In this document: positions 7,472-15,737 of the stretch, one piece after another
How positions within the stretch are numbered: the first letter of the stretch is position 1
Layout of the letters: the number at the start of each line of letters is the position of its first letter
NCBI GenBank assembly: GCA_039584255.1
Contig: JBDGYE010000037.1
Coordinates: 1 to 22,781 of the forward strand
Direction of reading: 5' to 3'
Length of the DNA: 22,781 nt
Origin: JBDGYE01 sp039584255
GTDB taxonomy: Bacteria; Gemmatimonadota; Gemmatimonadetes; Palauibacterales; Palauibacteraceae
Notes under the pieces: model-generated
The model's database searches: none
What the model was told of the DNA's origin: nothing
What the model saw: only the letters and a program-made list of their open reading frames with translations
Program-made: the position numbers and the translations under genes

Positions 7472-8785
7472 CTATCCCGCCAGCGGCGCCAGGACGTCCT
7501 CCAGAGTGGGTTGGCCGATCTCCTGGAGCTCGTAGCGGACGCGGAGCGAGGGCTTGTCGATGTCGATGAGCCGCCGCAGGTCGATGGGGGTTCCGATCAA
7601 CACCAGGTCCGCGGGGGTGGCGGTGATGGTCTCGGCAAGGTCGGCGGTCTGCTCCTCGCCGTAGCCCATGGCGGGCAGGACATCGCCCGTTGTGGGGTAC
7701 TTCTCGTATGTGTCGCGGATCGACCCCACTGCGTACGGTCGGGGGTCGATGATCTCGCCGGCTCCGAACCGGCGAGCGGCCACCCATCCCGCACCGTATT
7801 CCATCTCGCCGTGGGTGAGCGTGGGTCCGTCCTCCACCACCAGCACCCGCTTGCCGCGGATCTGCTCTCCTTGGTCGACGTACAGCGCACTCGCCGCCTC
7901 GATCACCGTGGCAACGGGGTTCAGCTCCACGACGACGCTCCTGGCAAGCTCCACCTGCTCCAGGCTGGCCGTGGCCACCTTGTTGATGACGATAGCGTCG
8001 GCCATCCGGACATTAGTCTCGCCCGGATGATACCGGCGGGCGTGATCGGGCCGGAGGGGATCGACGACGGTTATGTACAGATCGGGCCTGTAGAACGAGA
8101 GGTCGTTGTTTCCTCCGTCCCATATCACGGCGTCCGCCTCCTGCTCCGCCCGCCGCAGGATCGCCTCGTAGTCGACGCCGGCGTAGACGACCCTGCCGGC
8201 TGCGATGTGGGGCTCGTACTCCTCTCGCTCCTCGATCGTCACGTCGTGCGAAGCCAGATCCTCGTATGTCTCGAAGCGCTGCACCGCCTGCTTCACCAGG
8301 TTCCCGTAGGGCATGGGATGGCGGACCACAACGACCTTCTTGTCCATTCCGGAAAGGATATCGGCTACCCGGCGGCTGGTCTGGCTCTTCCCCGAGCCGG
8401 TGCGCGCGGCGCAGACGGCTACCACGGGCTTGCTGGATTGCAGCATGGTGTGCCGGGCGCCCAGGAGCATGTAGTCGGCCCCCGCCGCCATAACTCGCGA
8501 GCCCATGTGCATGACGTGCTCGTGCGAGACGTCGCTGTAGCTGAACACGGCCACGTCCACGTCCAGACGTTGGATGAGATCCTCGAGCTCATCCTCCGCC
8601 TCGATTCGTATGCCTTCGGGATAGCGCGGCCCGGCGAGCTCGGCCGGGTACCGCCGGTCCTCGATGTTCGGGATCTGAGTCGCGGTGAAGGCCACGACCT
8701 CGAAGTCCTGCTGGTCGCGGAAGTAGACGTTGAAGTTGTGGAAGTCCCTTCCCGCGGCACCGAGGATAAGAACGCGTTGCGCCAT
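7472..8785 (-). CDS. Cyclic 2,3-diphosphoglycerate synthetase-family P-loop protein
   Basis: Predicted 437 aa, close to the roughly 460 aa of archaeal cyclic 2,3-diphosphoglycerate synthetases. The N-terminus has a Rossmann-like start RVLILGAAGRDFHNFN (4-19). Residues 127-134 (ARTGSGKS) form a Walker A P-loop, followed by RRVADIL and VVVVRHPMPYG. Later segments DAVIWDGGNND, VVDPLRPDHARRYHPGETN and DAIVINKVATA resemble a SIMIBI-class GTPase core with an NKxx-like base-recognition motif. The archaeal enzyme cyclises 2,3-diphosphoglycerate with ATP. The role of bacterial members is not clear to me, so the family name should not be taken as function. The ATG at 8785 has GGGAGGA upstream; an open extension to 8851 is unlikely. 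It is the last gene of a probable three-gene operon, 88 bases after the GNAT-cNMP gene. No signal peptide or membrane segment is visible, so it is probably cytoplasmic. Confidence 0.82.
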   Translation of the reverse strand: MAQRVLILGAAGRDFHNFNVYFRDQQDFEVVAFTATQIPNIEDRRYPAELAGPRYPEGIRIEAEDELEDLIQRLDVDVAVFSYSDVSHEHVMHMGSRVMAAGADYMLLGARHTMLQSSKPVVAVCAARTGSGKSQTSRRVADILSGMDKKVVVVRHPMPYGNLVKQAVQRFETYEDLASHDVTIEEREEYEPHIAAGRVVYAGVDYEAILRRAEQEADAVIWDGGNNDLSFYRPDLYITVVDPLRPDHARRYHPGETNVRMADAIVINKVATASLEQVELARSVVVELNPVATVIEAASALYVDQGEQIRGKRVLVVEDGPTLTHGEMEYGAGWVAARRFGAGEIIDPRPYAVGSIRDTYEKYPTTGDVLPAMGYGEEQTADLAETITATPADLVLIGTPIDLRRLIDIDKPSLRVRYELQEIGQPTLEDVLAPLAG

Positions 8786-8873
8786 CCGTTCCTCCCTGAA
8801 CCGTATATGTGATGCGCCGCCCGGGCATCCGGGTGGCGGGCCCGGAGCCATGTCGGCGGCCTCGATCTCTGGA

Positions 8874-10484
8874 TCAAGCGGTATCGACGATGTCGATGTA
8901 CTTCAGGTCGGCGCGCCGCAGCTTCTCTCCGAGACCGCGCGCCAGGTTCCGATACAGTACGACGCCGATCCCCGGCCGCAACCGCACGAGACCTAGGAGG
9001 TCGCCCTTGGTGAGAACACCCACCTCGACGGGGGTCACGGCTGTGGCGGTGGCCGAGTGCGCGCCGCCAGTCAGAACGGCGATCTCTCCCAGGCACTCGC
9101 CGACGCCGACCGAGCCTATGCTGCCCGACTTTCCCTCGAGGTGGATCGAGACTTCTCCCTCCAGGATGAGGAACATCTCCTCACACTGCCCTCCCTGCTC
9201 GAAGATGGTCGCCCCCGCCTCGAAGGCCTGGTGACCGCAGGCGCTCGCCAGCCGCTGCAGCTGTTCCTCCTCGAGCCCGGCGAACAGGTTTACGCGGTCC
9301 ACCACCTCGCCCAGGCGTGGCAGGACCTCCTTCCGCCGAAAGGCGCTGAGGACGACCTCCGCCAGCTCGCTGGCCGGCGGGATCAGCATGACGTTAGCGA
9401 TATCCAGCGGGATGAGAAGCCTGGCCATCTTTACCACGTCCAGGCGCTCGACCTGATGGAAAGCCAGGGCCGGAACGTAGGCCACCGGCACGAACCCCAG
9501 CTGGAGCAGCGTTCTCTGCATGCGGGGCGCGTGCCCGCTGACGTCGATCTCCACGTAGGCGGTCTCCCAGTCCTCGCGGCAGCGCCGCTCGAGCTCGGAG
9601 AGCAGGAATCGGACGACGTCATCCCTGAGAGTGATCAGCTCGAAGACCCTCACAACCTTGTCCACCCGCTCCAGCGTGAAGCCGACGGCGCCCACTATAT
9701 GACCGGCCTCCCTCGCGACCAGGTACTTGGAGCGGTGAGACATCAGCTTGAAGTATCCGTACTGCAGGCGCAGCGGTCCGAAGATCTCTCGCTTACGCAC
9801 CCGACCGCGCTCGATGCGCATGAGCCGCGAATACCCCTCGGTCGTCAGCTCGCTAACGGTGAAGCCGTGTCCGAACGGGTAGGGCGTGGAGTCCTCGTCG
9901 ACGATGACGTCCACGTCGAGCTTGCAGTTCTCCATTGCCGTGCCAGCCAGCTGGTACACCTCCGGCACCACCCTGGGGTTGTTCCGCCTCAGCTCCAGCC
10001 CCCGGCCGAAGAACTGGACCAGGAAGCCCATGTTCTCACGGTGATTCCCGAACCGGTACTTGAGAGGCAGGAAGCCGACCGGGGCGAACCCCTGCTTGAA
10101 AGCGATCGCCTGCGTGAACGGATGCATCACTCGGGCTTCGATGATCCCGACCTGGATGCGGTCGCGAACGGCTGCGAGACGCTCCTCCAGGAGCCGGGTG
10201 CCGATACCCTGCTTGCGATAATCCGGGTGGACGGCGAGACGCCCGAATTCGCCCACCAGGTCCGTGTACGCGCCCACCTCGAGGATCACCGAGGCCGTGC
10301 CCACGAGCCGGCCCGCACCGGTGTCCTCGGCTACCAGCATGATGGTCTGGTCGCTGTAGATGAGCCTCTTCAGCTCCCACTCGTCGTAGTAGCTGGGGTA
10401 GGTGTAGTCCTCCCCGTACGTCGAGAGGTAGACCTCGATGATTCCCGGTGTATCCGTGTCGCGCGCCTCGCGGATCTCGATCAA
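8874..10484 (-). CDS. GNAT acetyltransferase fused to a C-terminal cyclic-nucleotide-binding domain
   Basis: Predicted 536 aa. Residues 1-150 are a GNAT domain with the acetyl-CoA motif YRKQGIGTRLLEERL (89-103). Residues about 160-370 look like a divergent second GNAT-like half. Residues 398-523 are a CRP-type cNMP-binding fold: FAGLEEEQLQRLA, AGATIFEQG, FLILEGEVSI, GECLGEIAVL. In the phosphate-binding cassette, the Arg that normally contacts the cyclic phosphate is His476 (AHSATA instead of a RSATA-type sequence), so the ligand may be different or absent. Ligand-controlled lysine acetylation is known for Mycobacterium Pat, but there the cNMP domain is N-terminal. Here the order is reversed and the acceptor is unknown. 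The start is TTG, supported by GAGGAG eight bases upstream and by the typical GNAT beginning IEIREARDTD. It overlaps the stop of the M20 gene by four bases, which implies translational coupling. Confidence 0.88.
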   Translation of the reverse strand: MIEIREARDTDTPGIIEVYLSTYGEDYTYPSYYDEWELKRLIYSDQTIMLVAEDTGAGRLVGTASVILEVGAYTDLVGEFGRLAVHPDYRKQGIGTRLLEERLAAVRDRIQVGIIEARVMHPFTQAIAFKQGFAPVGFLPLKYRFGNHRENMGFLVQFFGRGLELRRNNPRVVPEVYQLAGTAMENCKLDVDVIVDEDSTPYPFGHGFTVSELTTEGYSRLMRIERGRVRKREIFGPLRLQYGYFKLMSHRSKYLVAREAGHIVGAVGFTLERVDKVVRVFELITLRDDVVRFLLSELERRCREDWETAYVEIDVSGHAPRMQRTLLQLGFVPVAYVPALAFHQVERLDVVKMARLLIPLDIANVMLIPPASELAEVVLSAFRRKEVLPRLGEVVDRVNLFAGLEEEQLQRLASACGHQAFEAGATIFEQGGQCEEMFLILEGEVSIHLEGKSGSIGSVGVGECLGEIAVLTGGAHSATATAVTPVEVGVLTKGDLLGLVRLRPGIGVVLYRNLARGLGEKLRRADLKYIDIVDTA

Positions 10485-11701
10485 GGCCCGATCTCCTCGG
10501 CGCGTCCGGCAGACTCCTCCGGGCCGAGCCGGCCCTCCGCCAGGGCCCGGCCCGCCACAAGCGCGACCTCGTGAAACCAGGCCGCGCCCACCGACAGCAC
10601 CTGTTCGTCGAACTCGAACCGGCTCGAGTGGGCCGGGAAGCCCTCACGGCCCGGAAGTCGAGCGCCGAACCGGATATAGCAGCCGGGAACCCGCTCCAGG
10701 TACCAGGCGAAGTCTTCACCTCCCATGTTCGCGCCGCGGATGAATGAGCGGACGCTGTCTCTTCCGACAGCGGTGATCCCCGCTTCACGGGCCAGATCCG
10801 CGGTGTCGTGCCGGTTCACGAGGGGCGGCGTACCCTCCTCGAACGAAAGCTCGAGATTGGCCTGGTGAAGCTGGGCCACGGACTCGCAAATGCGCCGGAT
10901 CGAGCGCTGGAGATGCTCGCGCACCTCCGGGTCCTGGGCGCGGATCGTGCCCGCCAGGATCGCCTGGCCGGCTATCACGTTGTGGGCGGTGCCGGCGTCG
11001 AACCGGCCCACGGATATCACCGACGGGTGCGCTGGATCGATCTCGCGCGAGACGATGGTCTGTATGGCCATCACGATCAGGCTGCCCACCACAACGGCAT
11101 CGATCGCCTCGTGCGGCCTGGCGGCGTGGCCCTCCTGCCCCGTGATCCGGATCCGGAAGGCGTCCGTGGCGGCGTTCACCACTCCGTCGGCGATCACCAG
11201 GACCCCGGTGGGGAAGTGCCGGTCTACGTGACCTCCGAAGATCGCTCCCACGCCATCGAGCACTCCTGCCTCGAGCATCCCCTGGGCACCTGCGCCCACT
11301 TCCTCCGCGGGCTGGAAGATCAATCGGACGGGAGCTGGAAGCTCGCTCTCGAGTCGCAGCATCTCGGCGGCGCCGAGCACCATGGCCGTGTGGGCGTCGT
11401 GCCCGCAGGCGTGCATGACCCCCGTCTCCTCGGAGGCGAAGGCCAGGCCGGTCTCCTCGTGAATGGGCAGTCCGTCGAGGTCGGCGCGCAGCGCAACGAC
11501 GGGAACGCCCGGCGAACCCTGAAGCTCGGCGACGATTCCGGTCTCCATCACCCGCCGATGGGGGATTCCCAGCTCGTCGAGAACCTCGCCGACGAAGCCC
11601 GAGGTGCGGGTCTCGTGCCAGCTCAGCTCCGGATGCCGGTGGAGCTCGCGGCGGATGCGCACCATGCGCTCGTAGATCGGTCGTTCGATGGGACAAATCA
11701 T
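10481..11701 (-). CDS. M20D-family amidohydrolase (aminoacylase/hippurate hydrolase-like)
   Basis: Predicted 406 aa, normal for M20D zinc amidohydrolases, which cleave N-acyl or N-aryl amino acids in the cytoplasm. Motifs in order: RRELHRHPELSWHE (17-30), RADLDGLPIHEETGLAF, the metal cluster ACGHDAHT (98-105, Cys99, His101, His104), IFQPAEE (129-134, Glu133/Glu134), GGHVDRHFPTG with His158, and the late SRFEFDEQ segment after PAHS. No signal peptide is seen. The ATG has GGGAGG eight bases upstream; the frame stays open to 11875, but the extension lacks family similarity. The start overlaps (ATGA) the stop of a possible 28-codon ORF. It is the first gene of a probable operon with the GNAT-cNMP and cyclic-DPG-synthetase-like genes, which hints at acyl-amino-acid or acyl-lysine turnover. 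The exact substrate cannot be told from sequence. Confidence 0.92.
   Translation of the reverse strand: MICPIERPIYERMVRIRRELHRHPELSWHETRTSGFVGEVLDELGIPHRRVMETGIVAELQGSPGVPVVALRADLDGLPIHEETGLAFASEETGVMHACGHDAHTAMVLGAAEMLRLESELPAPVRLIFQPAEEVGAGAQGMLEAGVLDGVGAIFGGHVDRHFPTGVLVIADGVVNAATDAFRIRITGQEGHAARPHEAIDAVVVGSLIVMAIQTIVSREIDPAHPSVISVGRFDAGTAHNVIAGQAILAGTIRAQDPEVREHLQRSIRRICESVAQLHQANLELSFEEGTPPLVNRHDTADLAREAGITAVGRDSVRSFIRGANMGGEDFAWYLERVPGCYIRFGARLPGREGFPAHSSRFEFDEQVLSVGAAWFHEVALVAGRALAEGRLGPEESAGRAEEIGP
10493..10498 (-). promoter_or_regulatory. Ribosome binding site deciding the TTG start of the GNAT-cNMP gene
   Basis: GAGGAG on the minus strand lies eight bases before the TTG at 10484 and inside the last codons of the M20 gene. 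It supports a TTG start that forms a TTGA overlap with the upstream stop codon. Confidence 0.6.
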
Positions 11702-11784
11702 CCCACAAACCTCCCGGCACGGCGAGTCAGCCGGGCCACGGCAACCGTGATCGCGACCGTCTGAACGTCCGCGTCGACGCTCAT
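11698..11784 (-). CDS. Possible 28-codon leader ORF overlapping the M20 start
   Basis: An ATG-initiated frame of 28 codons (beginning MSVDADVQTV) ends in a TGA that overlaps the ATG of the M20 amidohydrolase as ATGA. It also carries the M20 Shine-Dalgarno sequence. No ribosome binding site is visible for the small frame itself, and its composition (Val/Ala/Arg) is what random high-GC sequence gives. It is listed because the overlap would allow translational coupling. It may equally be chance. The rest of the 216-base gap (11702-11917) shows only GC-rich hairpin potential. Confidence 0.15.
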   Translation of the reverse strand: MSVDADVQTVAITVAVARLTRRAGRFVG

Positions 11785-11917
11785 ATGCCGCGGCGCACGC
11801 CGCATTGCGTGAACTCGGAAAGCGATGCCCGGAGAACAGTCCGGGGACGGACCCGGGGCCTCCGCCCGGACCCACTCCCTATCACTGCAAAGTTGACGCC
11901 GGAATCCGGCCCGGCGC

Positions 11918-12718
11918 TTACGGCGGGCTGAAGCGATCGAGAAAGGCGCGGTCCCGGTCGGTGAGCGCCGCGACTCCGCCCGCGTCCAGCCGGGCCATGA
12001 TCTCGTCGTAGGCATCGCGGTTGACCTCGTGGAGCGCCCCGCGGTCGATGCGAGCCCACCGGGCGAGCGCATCCCGGTCATGCCTCCAGCCCTTCCTGGG
12101 TGCCACTTCCGCTTTGGCCTTGAACCTGGCGGCAGCCGAGTTCTTCTCCCTCCACTTCATGTACGCCCAGGCCCCGAAGAAACCGCCCAGATGGGCGTGA
12201 TGGGCCACTCCCTGCCGCACTCCCATCGCCTCCATGAAGATCCCGTAGAAGGCGAACAGTGTCATGAAGAGCACCATCCACCGCACCTCGATCGGAATCG
12301 GGATCGGGATGAAGATGATGATGCGCTCCCTCGGCCAGTACATGGCGAAGGCCAGCAGCAGGCCGTAGATGGCGCCGGAGGCCCCTACCACTCCCACGTA
12401 CGGAGAGAAAGCCGGAATCACGAACGGAGTCACGACCGATACGATTCCCGCGACGATGCCGCTCACGAAGTAGAGCCACAGGAAGTCCCGGCCACCGAGG
12501 CGGTGCTCCAGCCTCGGCCCGAAGAAGAAGAGCACCAGCATGTTGAGGAAGAGATGCATCAAGCCACCGTGGACGAACATGTACGTCACCAGCGTCCACG
12601 GCGTGACCAGGGCATAGCGGGGAACGAGCGTCATCATCCGCCCCAGCCCCGGGAATGCCCACGTTGCGAAGAAGAGCGCCACGTTGGCGAACAGGAGGCG
12701 TCCCACCCAGGGAGTCAT
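11918..12718 (-). CDS. Rhomboid-family intramembrane serine protease with C-terminal cytoplasmic tail
   Basis: Predicted 266 aa with about six hydrophobic segments (from 5-25 through 160-188). The HGGLMHLFLNM motif (50-60) is the H-x4-H-x3-N signature. The catalytic Ser114 lies in VVGASGAIYG and the catalytic His176 in AHLGGFFG, so the dyad is intact. Rhomboids cleave transmembrane helices inside the membrane; the substrate here is unknown. An unusual IPIPIPI run (137-143) precedes the fifth helix and is encoded by a short hexamer repeat. The soluble C-terminal portion (about 190-266), ending in a Leu/Asp-rich helical pair (EIMARLDAGG...LTDRDRAFLDRF), resembles DUF6576-like tails found on rhomboids in several phyla. 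The ATG at 12718 was chosen because upstream residues in the open frame to 13009 overlap the neighbour antisense-like and are not hydrophobic. No strong ribosome binding site is seen. It lies 49 bases after DUF5916 and may be co-transcribed with it. Confidence 0.92.
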   Translation of the reverse strand: MTPWVGRLLFANVALFFATWAFPGLGRMMTLVPRYALVTPWTLVTYMFVHGGLMHLFLNMLVLFFFGPRLEHRLGGRDFLWLYFVSGIVAGIVSVVTPFVIPAFSPYVGVVGASGAIYGLLLAFAMYWPRERIIIFIPIPIPIEVRWMVLFMTLFAFYGIFMEAMGVRQGVAHHAHLGGFFGAWAYMKWREKNSAAARFKAKAEVAPRKGWRHDRDALARWARIDRGALHEVNRDAYDEIMARLDAGGVAALTDRDRAFLDRFSPP

Positions 12719-12767
12719 GCCCGCAACGGTAGGTCCGGCGCCTTCGGAGCGCCAGTCGCCGTACGTG

Positions 12768-15521
12768 TCAGATCGGCAGCCAGTAGGAGGCCTTGATCGC
12801 GAAGAAGCTCTGCCCCGGCGCCGAGGGGCCGTCCCACAGGTTGCGTGGACCCGCCGGCTCGGGATCGGCCATGAAGTCGAAGGAACCACGATCGAGCTGC
12901 CACACCAGGAACAGGGTGCTGCCCAGTCGCCATTCCCACCGCAGGACGAGGTTAGTGCGGAAAGAAAGTGCCGAGAAGTCGCCACGGATGAAGCTGAACT
13001 CGTCTTCACCGTCGGTCACGGTAATGACGTTCGCCGCTTCCGGCTCCTCGCTCTCCTCCTCCGAGATCGTCGTCCCGTCGGTTCCGTACATGCGAAGATC
13101 GCGACTGCGGGCAGCCTCCAGCTCACCGTAGTCGAAGTAGCGCCCGGTCTCCGCGAAAGGCTCCGCGTAAAGCTCGAGGCTGAGGTCGGGGTTGAATGCA
13201 TACGCCAGCCGGAGCTCCGTGGCGATGGTGCTTCTGTCTATGAACCCGAATACGTATCGGCTTCCGAAAGTCGCCTCGCTCCCGCCGTCGAAGGTCCCGA
13301 CGTACTGGCGCGGATCCCTGCGTCTTCGGTACGAGGGTTCGAGCGAGATCTGCCACGCTCCGCCCGGCAGGAGCTCCAGGTCGAGAAAGACAGAGTAGCT
13401 CCAGCCTCCGAGCTCGTCCTTGGCGTAGTTGCCATAGGCACTGAATACGGTCTTCTTGCGAAAGTCAGTGTTGAAGTTGCCCCAGATGGACCACCCCAAA
13501 CCCTCTCCCATCGAGGGACCGCCTCGCGTCAGGAAGTCGTTCTGGCTCCGAGGATAGACCTCGGCCCCGAGGTGCAACCCCCAAAAGCTTCGCAGGGTGA
13601 CACCTGCCTCTCCGCCGAGGTAGCCGAACTGCCTGTCCCAACCGTAGTTCCATCCGGCGCCGAACCAGGTGGAGAGCGAGTACCTGTGAAACACGCCGGG
13701 CTGAGTTTCCCGGTAGGTCAGAGACCCGCCGGTCTCGAGTCGGTCGGCGCGCCTCAGCCGTCCTGCGTCGTTGATGTCGAACCCGGGCGAGACGGCCTCC
13801 GCCCAGGCTTCCCATAGCCAGTGAACCGCGCTGGTCCGCTCGATCCCAAGACTGGCGGAGTATCCGGAGAGAGACGTACGAGATGGGTCGTACGAGAGAT
13901 GATCCGCGTCGGGTCGCTGGAAGAAGTGCGAGCTGAATCTCTGCACGCGGTCGATGGCCAGACTGTCACCCTCGATGTAGCTGCCGGCGAGTCGGCCCTC
14001 GACCTCGTACGTGCCCCCTTGGAGACGGAGGTTGAAGTCCCCTCCTCCCGAGTAAGCCTGGCGGTGGATCTGCGCGGCCAGCGGGTCCAGGCCTCCCACA
14101 TCGCGCCGCACGCCCGTGAGCGCCAGACCAGCCGTCGACGCGGCGGCTCCGAACTCCTGGGTCGCCCGGACTACACCCCAGGCGGTCAGCGGCTCGACCC
14201 GGACCTTCTGGGTTGTTCCGGCTCCGGTGTCTGCGACGACGGCATACTCGTTGTCCGTGACCCCGACGAGAGCGCCCAGGGAGAGTCCGGCCGGGGAACG
14301 GCCGGTGAGCTTTCCGGCCGCCAGGATCGTCGTGTTGAGCGGCGAGTCCACGAAGTCTCCAGCCGCGAAGCCGGTTGGTGGTGCGCCGATCCGCCTCGAG
14401 TAGAAGAGACCGTGTGCCTCCAGGAGCTCACGTCCCTCGATGAAGAAGGGGCGCCTTTCCGAAAAGAAGGTCGGGAAGACGGAAAGGTTGACCTCGGCGG
14501 GGTCCGCCTCCACCTGTCCGAAGTCCGGGTTGAAGGTCGCGTCCAGGGTGAGGCTCGGACCGATGCCCGCCTTCAGGTCCGCCCCCACGCGGCCGTCCAG
14601 CTCGCTCTCGCTGCGGAACGGGTCCGCCGGATTCACGAGCTCCGAGCTGGTGAGAGTCGCGCTGGTGGCCACGTATGGCACCAGCTCGATCGGTCTTCGC
14701 GCTCGTATCGCCTGAAGACCTTGCAGGTCGCCGAACCAGGAAGCCCAACCCGACTCGTCCCTCGGCACCGGGATCCAGAAGATGTCCTCGTTCTTCTGAG
14801 GGATGTATCGGTTGACGTTGAGCCCCCAGACGAGCGAGTCGGCCTTGTTGAACCGTAGCTGCGAGAACGGAATGCGCATCTCGGCCGTCCAGCCGAGCGA
14901 ATCCAGGCGAGCATCGGCCTCCCATACGGGATCGAACGACCAGTCGCGACGCCACTCGGCATCATCGTAGGTGAGCCAATCCAGTCGCACTCCGGCCGCG
15001 GTCACCGCGAATGCGACCGTCGTCCGCCGGTTCTGATAGGTGTCGAGAGAGACGATCAACCGCTCGGAGTTGGCCCCATCGTCCCGCCGCGTGGTTATTG
15101 CCCGGATCGCCTCCGGCTCCTCCGAGAACATCCGAGCTCCCACGAAGAGCGCCCCCGCATCGTATACGAACGCCACCTCGCTTCGCTCGGTGGGAAGAGT
15201 TCCCTCGTCCGGCTCCTTCTGAACGAAGTCGGAGGAAAAAGGCACTCGCTGCCACACCGGGTCGTCCAGCTTACCATCCAGCTCGACGTCCTCTTCCGGC
15301 GCCAGGCGGATCGCCGCGAGGCTCTTGCTCAGACAAGAGGTGCCCAGGGTCCGCCGGCAGATCTGCATGCTCGGAAGGCTGTCGGGCTCCGACGGCGTGG
15401 CGTCTCCTTCCGCCTGAGCGGCGAGATCTCCCGGCGCGCAGAGGAACGCCGCAAGGACTGCCAGGGTCGCGCAGCGAGCCGGGCAGGACGTTTGCCTTCG
15501 AAGGACTGCAAGACGTCGCAC
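12768..15521 (-). CDS. DUF5916 exported protein: CBM9-like domain plus outer-membrane beta barrel
   Basis: Predicted 917 aa. The chosen GTG has GGAG six bases upstream and starts a signal peptide (VRRLAVL... to about 36, ending DLAAQ). A GTG at 15566 in the same frame is the alternative and would add 15 residues, but it has no ribosome binding site. Residues about 67-230 form a CBM9-like beta sandwich (DVELDGKLDDPVWQRVP, SEVAFVYDAGALFVGARM, FAVTAAGVRLDW, WTAEMRIPFSQLRF). Then comes the characteristic DUF5916 stretch NPDFGQVEADPAEVNLSVFP followed by FFSERRPFFIEG. The rest is a long run of alternating, aromatic-rich strands typical of a porin-like barrel. Two Cys eight apart (55 and 63, in ICRRTLGTSC) just before the sandwich are unusual and may form a disulfide. 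The molecular function of the family is not established; surface binding or transport of polysaccharide or peptide is a guess. A TATAAT box lies upstream. Confidence 0.9.
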   Translation of the reverse strand: MRRLAVLRRQTSCPARCATLAVLAAFLCAPGDLAAQAEGDATPSEPDSLPSMQICRRTLGTSCLSKSLAAIRLAPEEDVELDGKLDDPVWQRVPFSSDFVQKEPDEGTLPTERSEVAFVYDAGALFVGARMFSEEPEAIRAITTRRDDGANSERLIVSLDTYQNRRTTVAFAVTAAGVRLDWLTYDDAEWRRDWSFDPVWEADARLDSLGWTAEMRIPFSQLRFNKADSLVWGLNVNRYIPQKNEDIFWIPVPRDESGWASWFGDLQGLQAIRARRPIELVPYVATSATLTSSELVNPADPFRSESELDGRVGADLKAGIGPSLTLDATFNPDFGQVEADPAEVNLSVFPTFFSERRPFFIEGRELLEAHGLFYSRRIGAPPTGFAAGDFVDSPLNTTILAAGKLTGRSPAGLSLGALVGVTDNEYAVVADTGAGTTQKVRVEPLTAWGVVRATQEFGAAASTAGLALTGVRRDVGGLDPLAAQIHRQAYSGGGDFNLRLQGGTYEVEGRLAGSYIEGDSLAIDRVQRFSSHFFQRPDADHLSYDPSRTSLSGYSASLGIERTSAVHWLWEAWAEAVSPGFDINDAGRLRRADRLETGGSLTYRETQPGVFHRYSLSTWFGAGWNYGWDRQFGYLGGEAGVTLRSFWGLHLGAEVYPRSQNDFLTRGGPSMGEGLGWSIWGNFNTDFRKKTVFSAYGNYAKDELGGWSYSVFLDLELLPGGAWQISLEPSYRRRRDPRQYVGTFDGGSEATFGSRYVFGFIDRSTIATELRLAYAFNPDLSLELYAEPFAETGRYFDYGELEAARSRDLRMYGTDGTTISEEESEEPEAANVITVTDGEDEFSFIRGDFSALSFRTNLVLRWEWRLGSTLFLVWQLDRGSFDFMADPEPAGPRNLWDGPSAPGQSFFAIKASYWLPI

Positions 15522-15608
15522 AGAGCGCTCCGACGGCCGAGATGGCCAGAGGCAGAGGGTAGCCACGGTCCGGAGGGGGGTGGGCCGTAAGGCTCTGCGG
15601 TGCCCTCA

Positions 15609-15614
15609 ATTATA
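15609..15614 (-). promoter_or_regulatory. Consensus -10 box (TATAAT) upstream of the DUF5916 gene
   Basis: A perfect TATAAT on the minus strand sits in the 171-base gap before the DUF5916 gene, in an otherwise GC-rich area. No good -35 hexamer is found at 16-18 bases; GGCCTT is at 17 bases. The transcription start would fall near 15602, upstream of both candidate GTG starts. Confidence 0.45.
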
Positions 15615-15737
15615 GCCTGCAGCGGCGATGCAAGGCCAGTTGTGGATCAGCTCGGCAAGCGGCAGGCGGCCTTGATGACGAGGAAGTCCGCGCTGGAGTG
15701 GACGACTCTCCGGGCAGAGCCAGAGGGCTCACGGCCC

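Noticed and set aside
11839..11871. GC-rich inverted repeat (GTCCGGG...CCCGGAC) as a terminator after the rhomboid gene
   Set aside because: A 19-base loop, no T-run, and common chance pairing in such GC-rich sequence.
12288..12314. Short hexamer repeat in the rhomboid gene
   Set aside because: It encodes the in-frame IPIPIPI run before a membrane helix. It is too short to call a repeat element, and no second copy was seen.
12684..14858. Plus-strand frames opposite the DUF5916 gene
   Set aside because: They are antisense to conserved DUF5916 motifs, with low-complexity composition and no ribosome binding sites.
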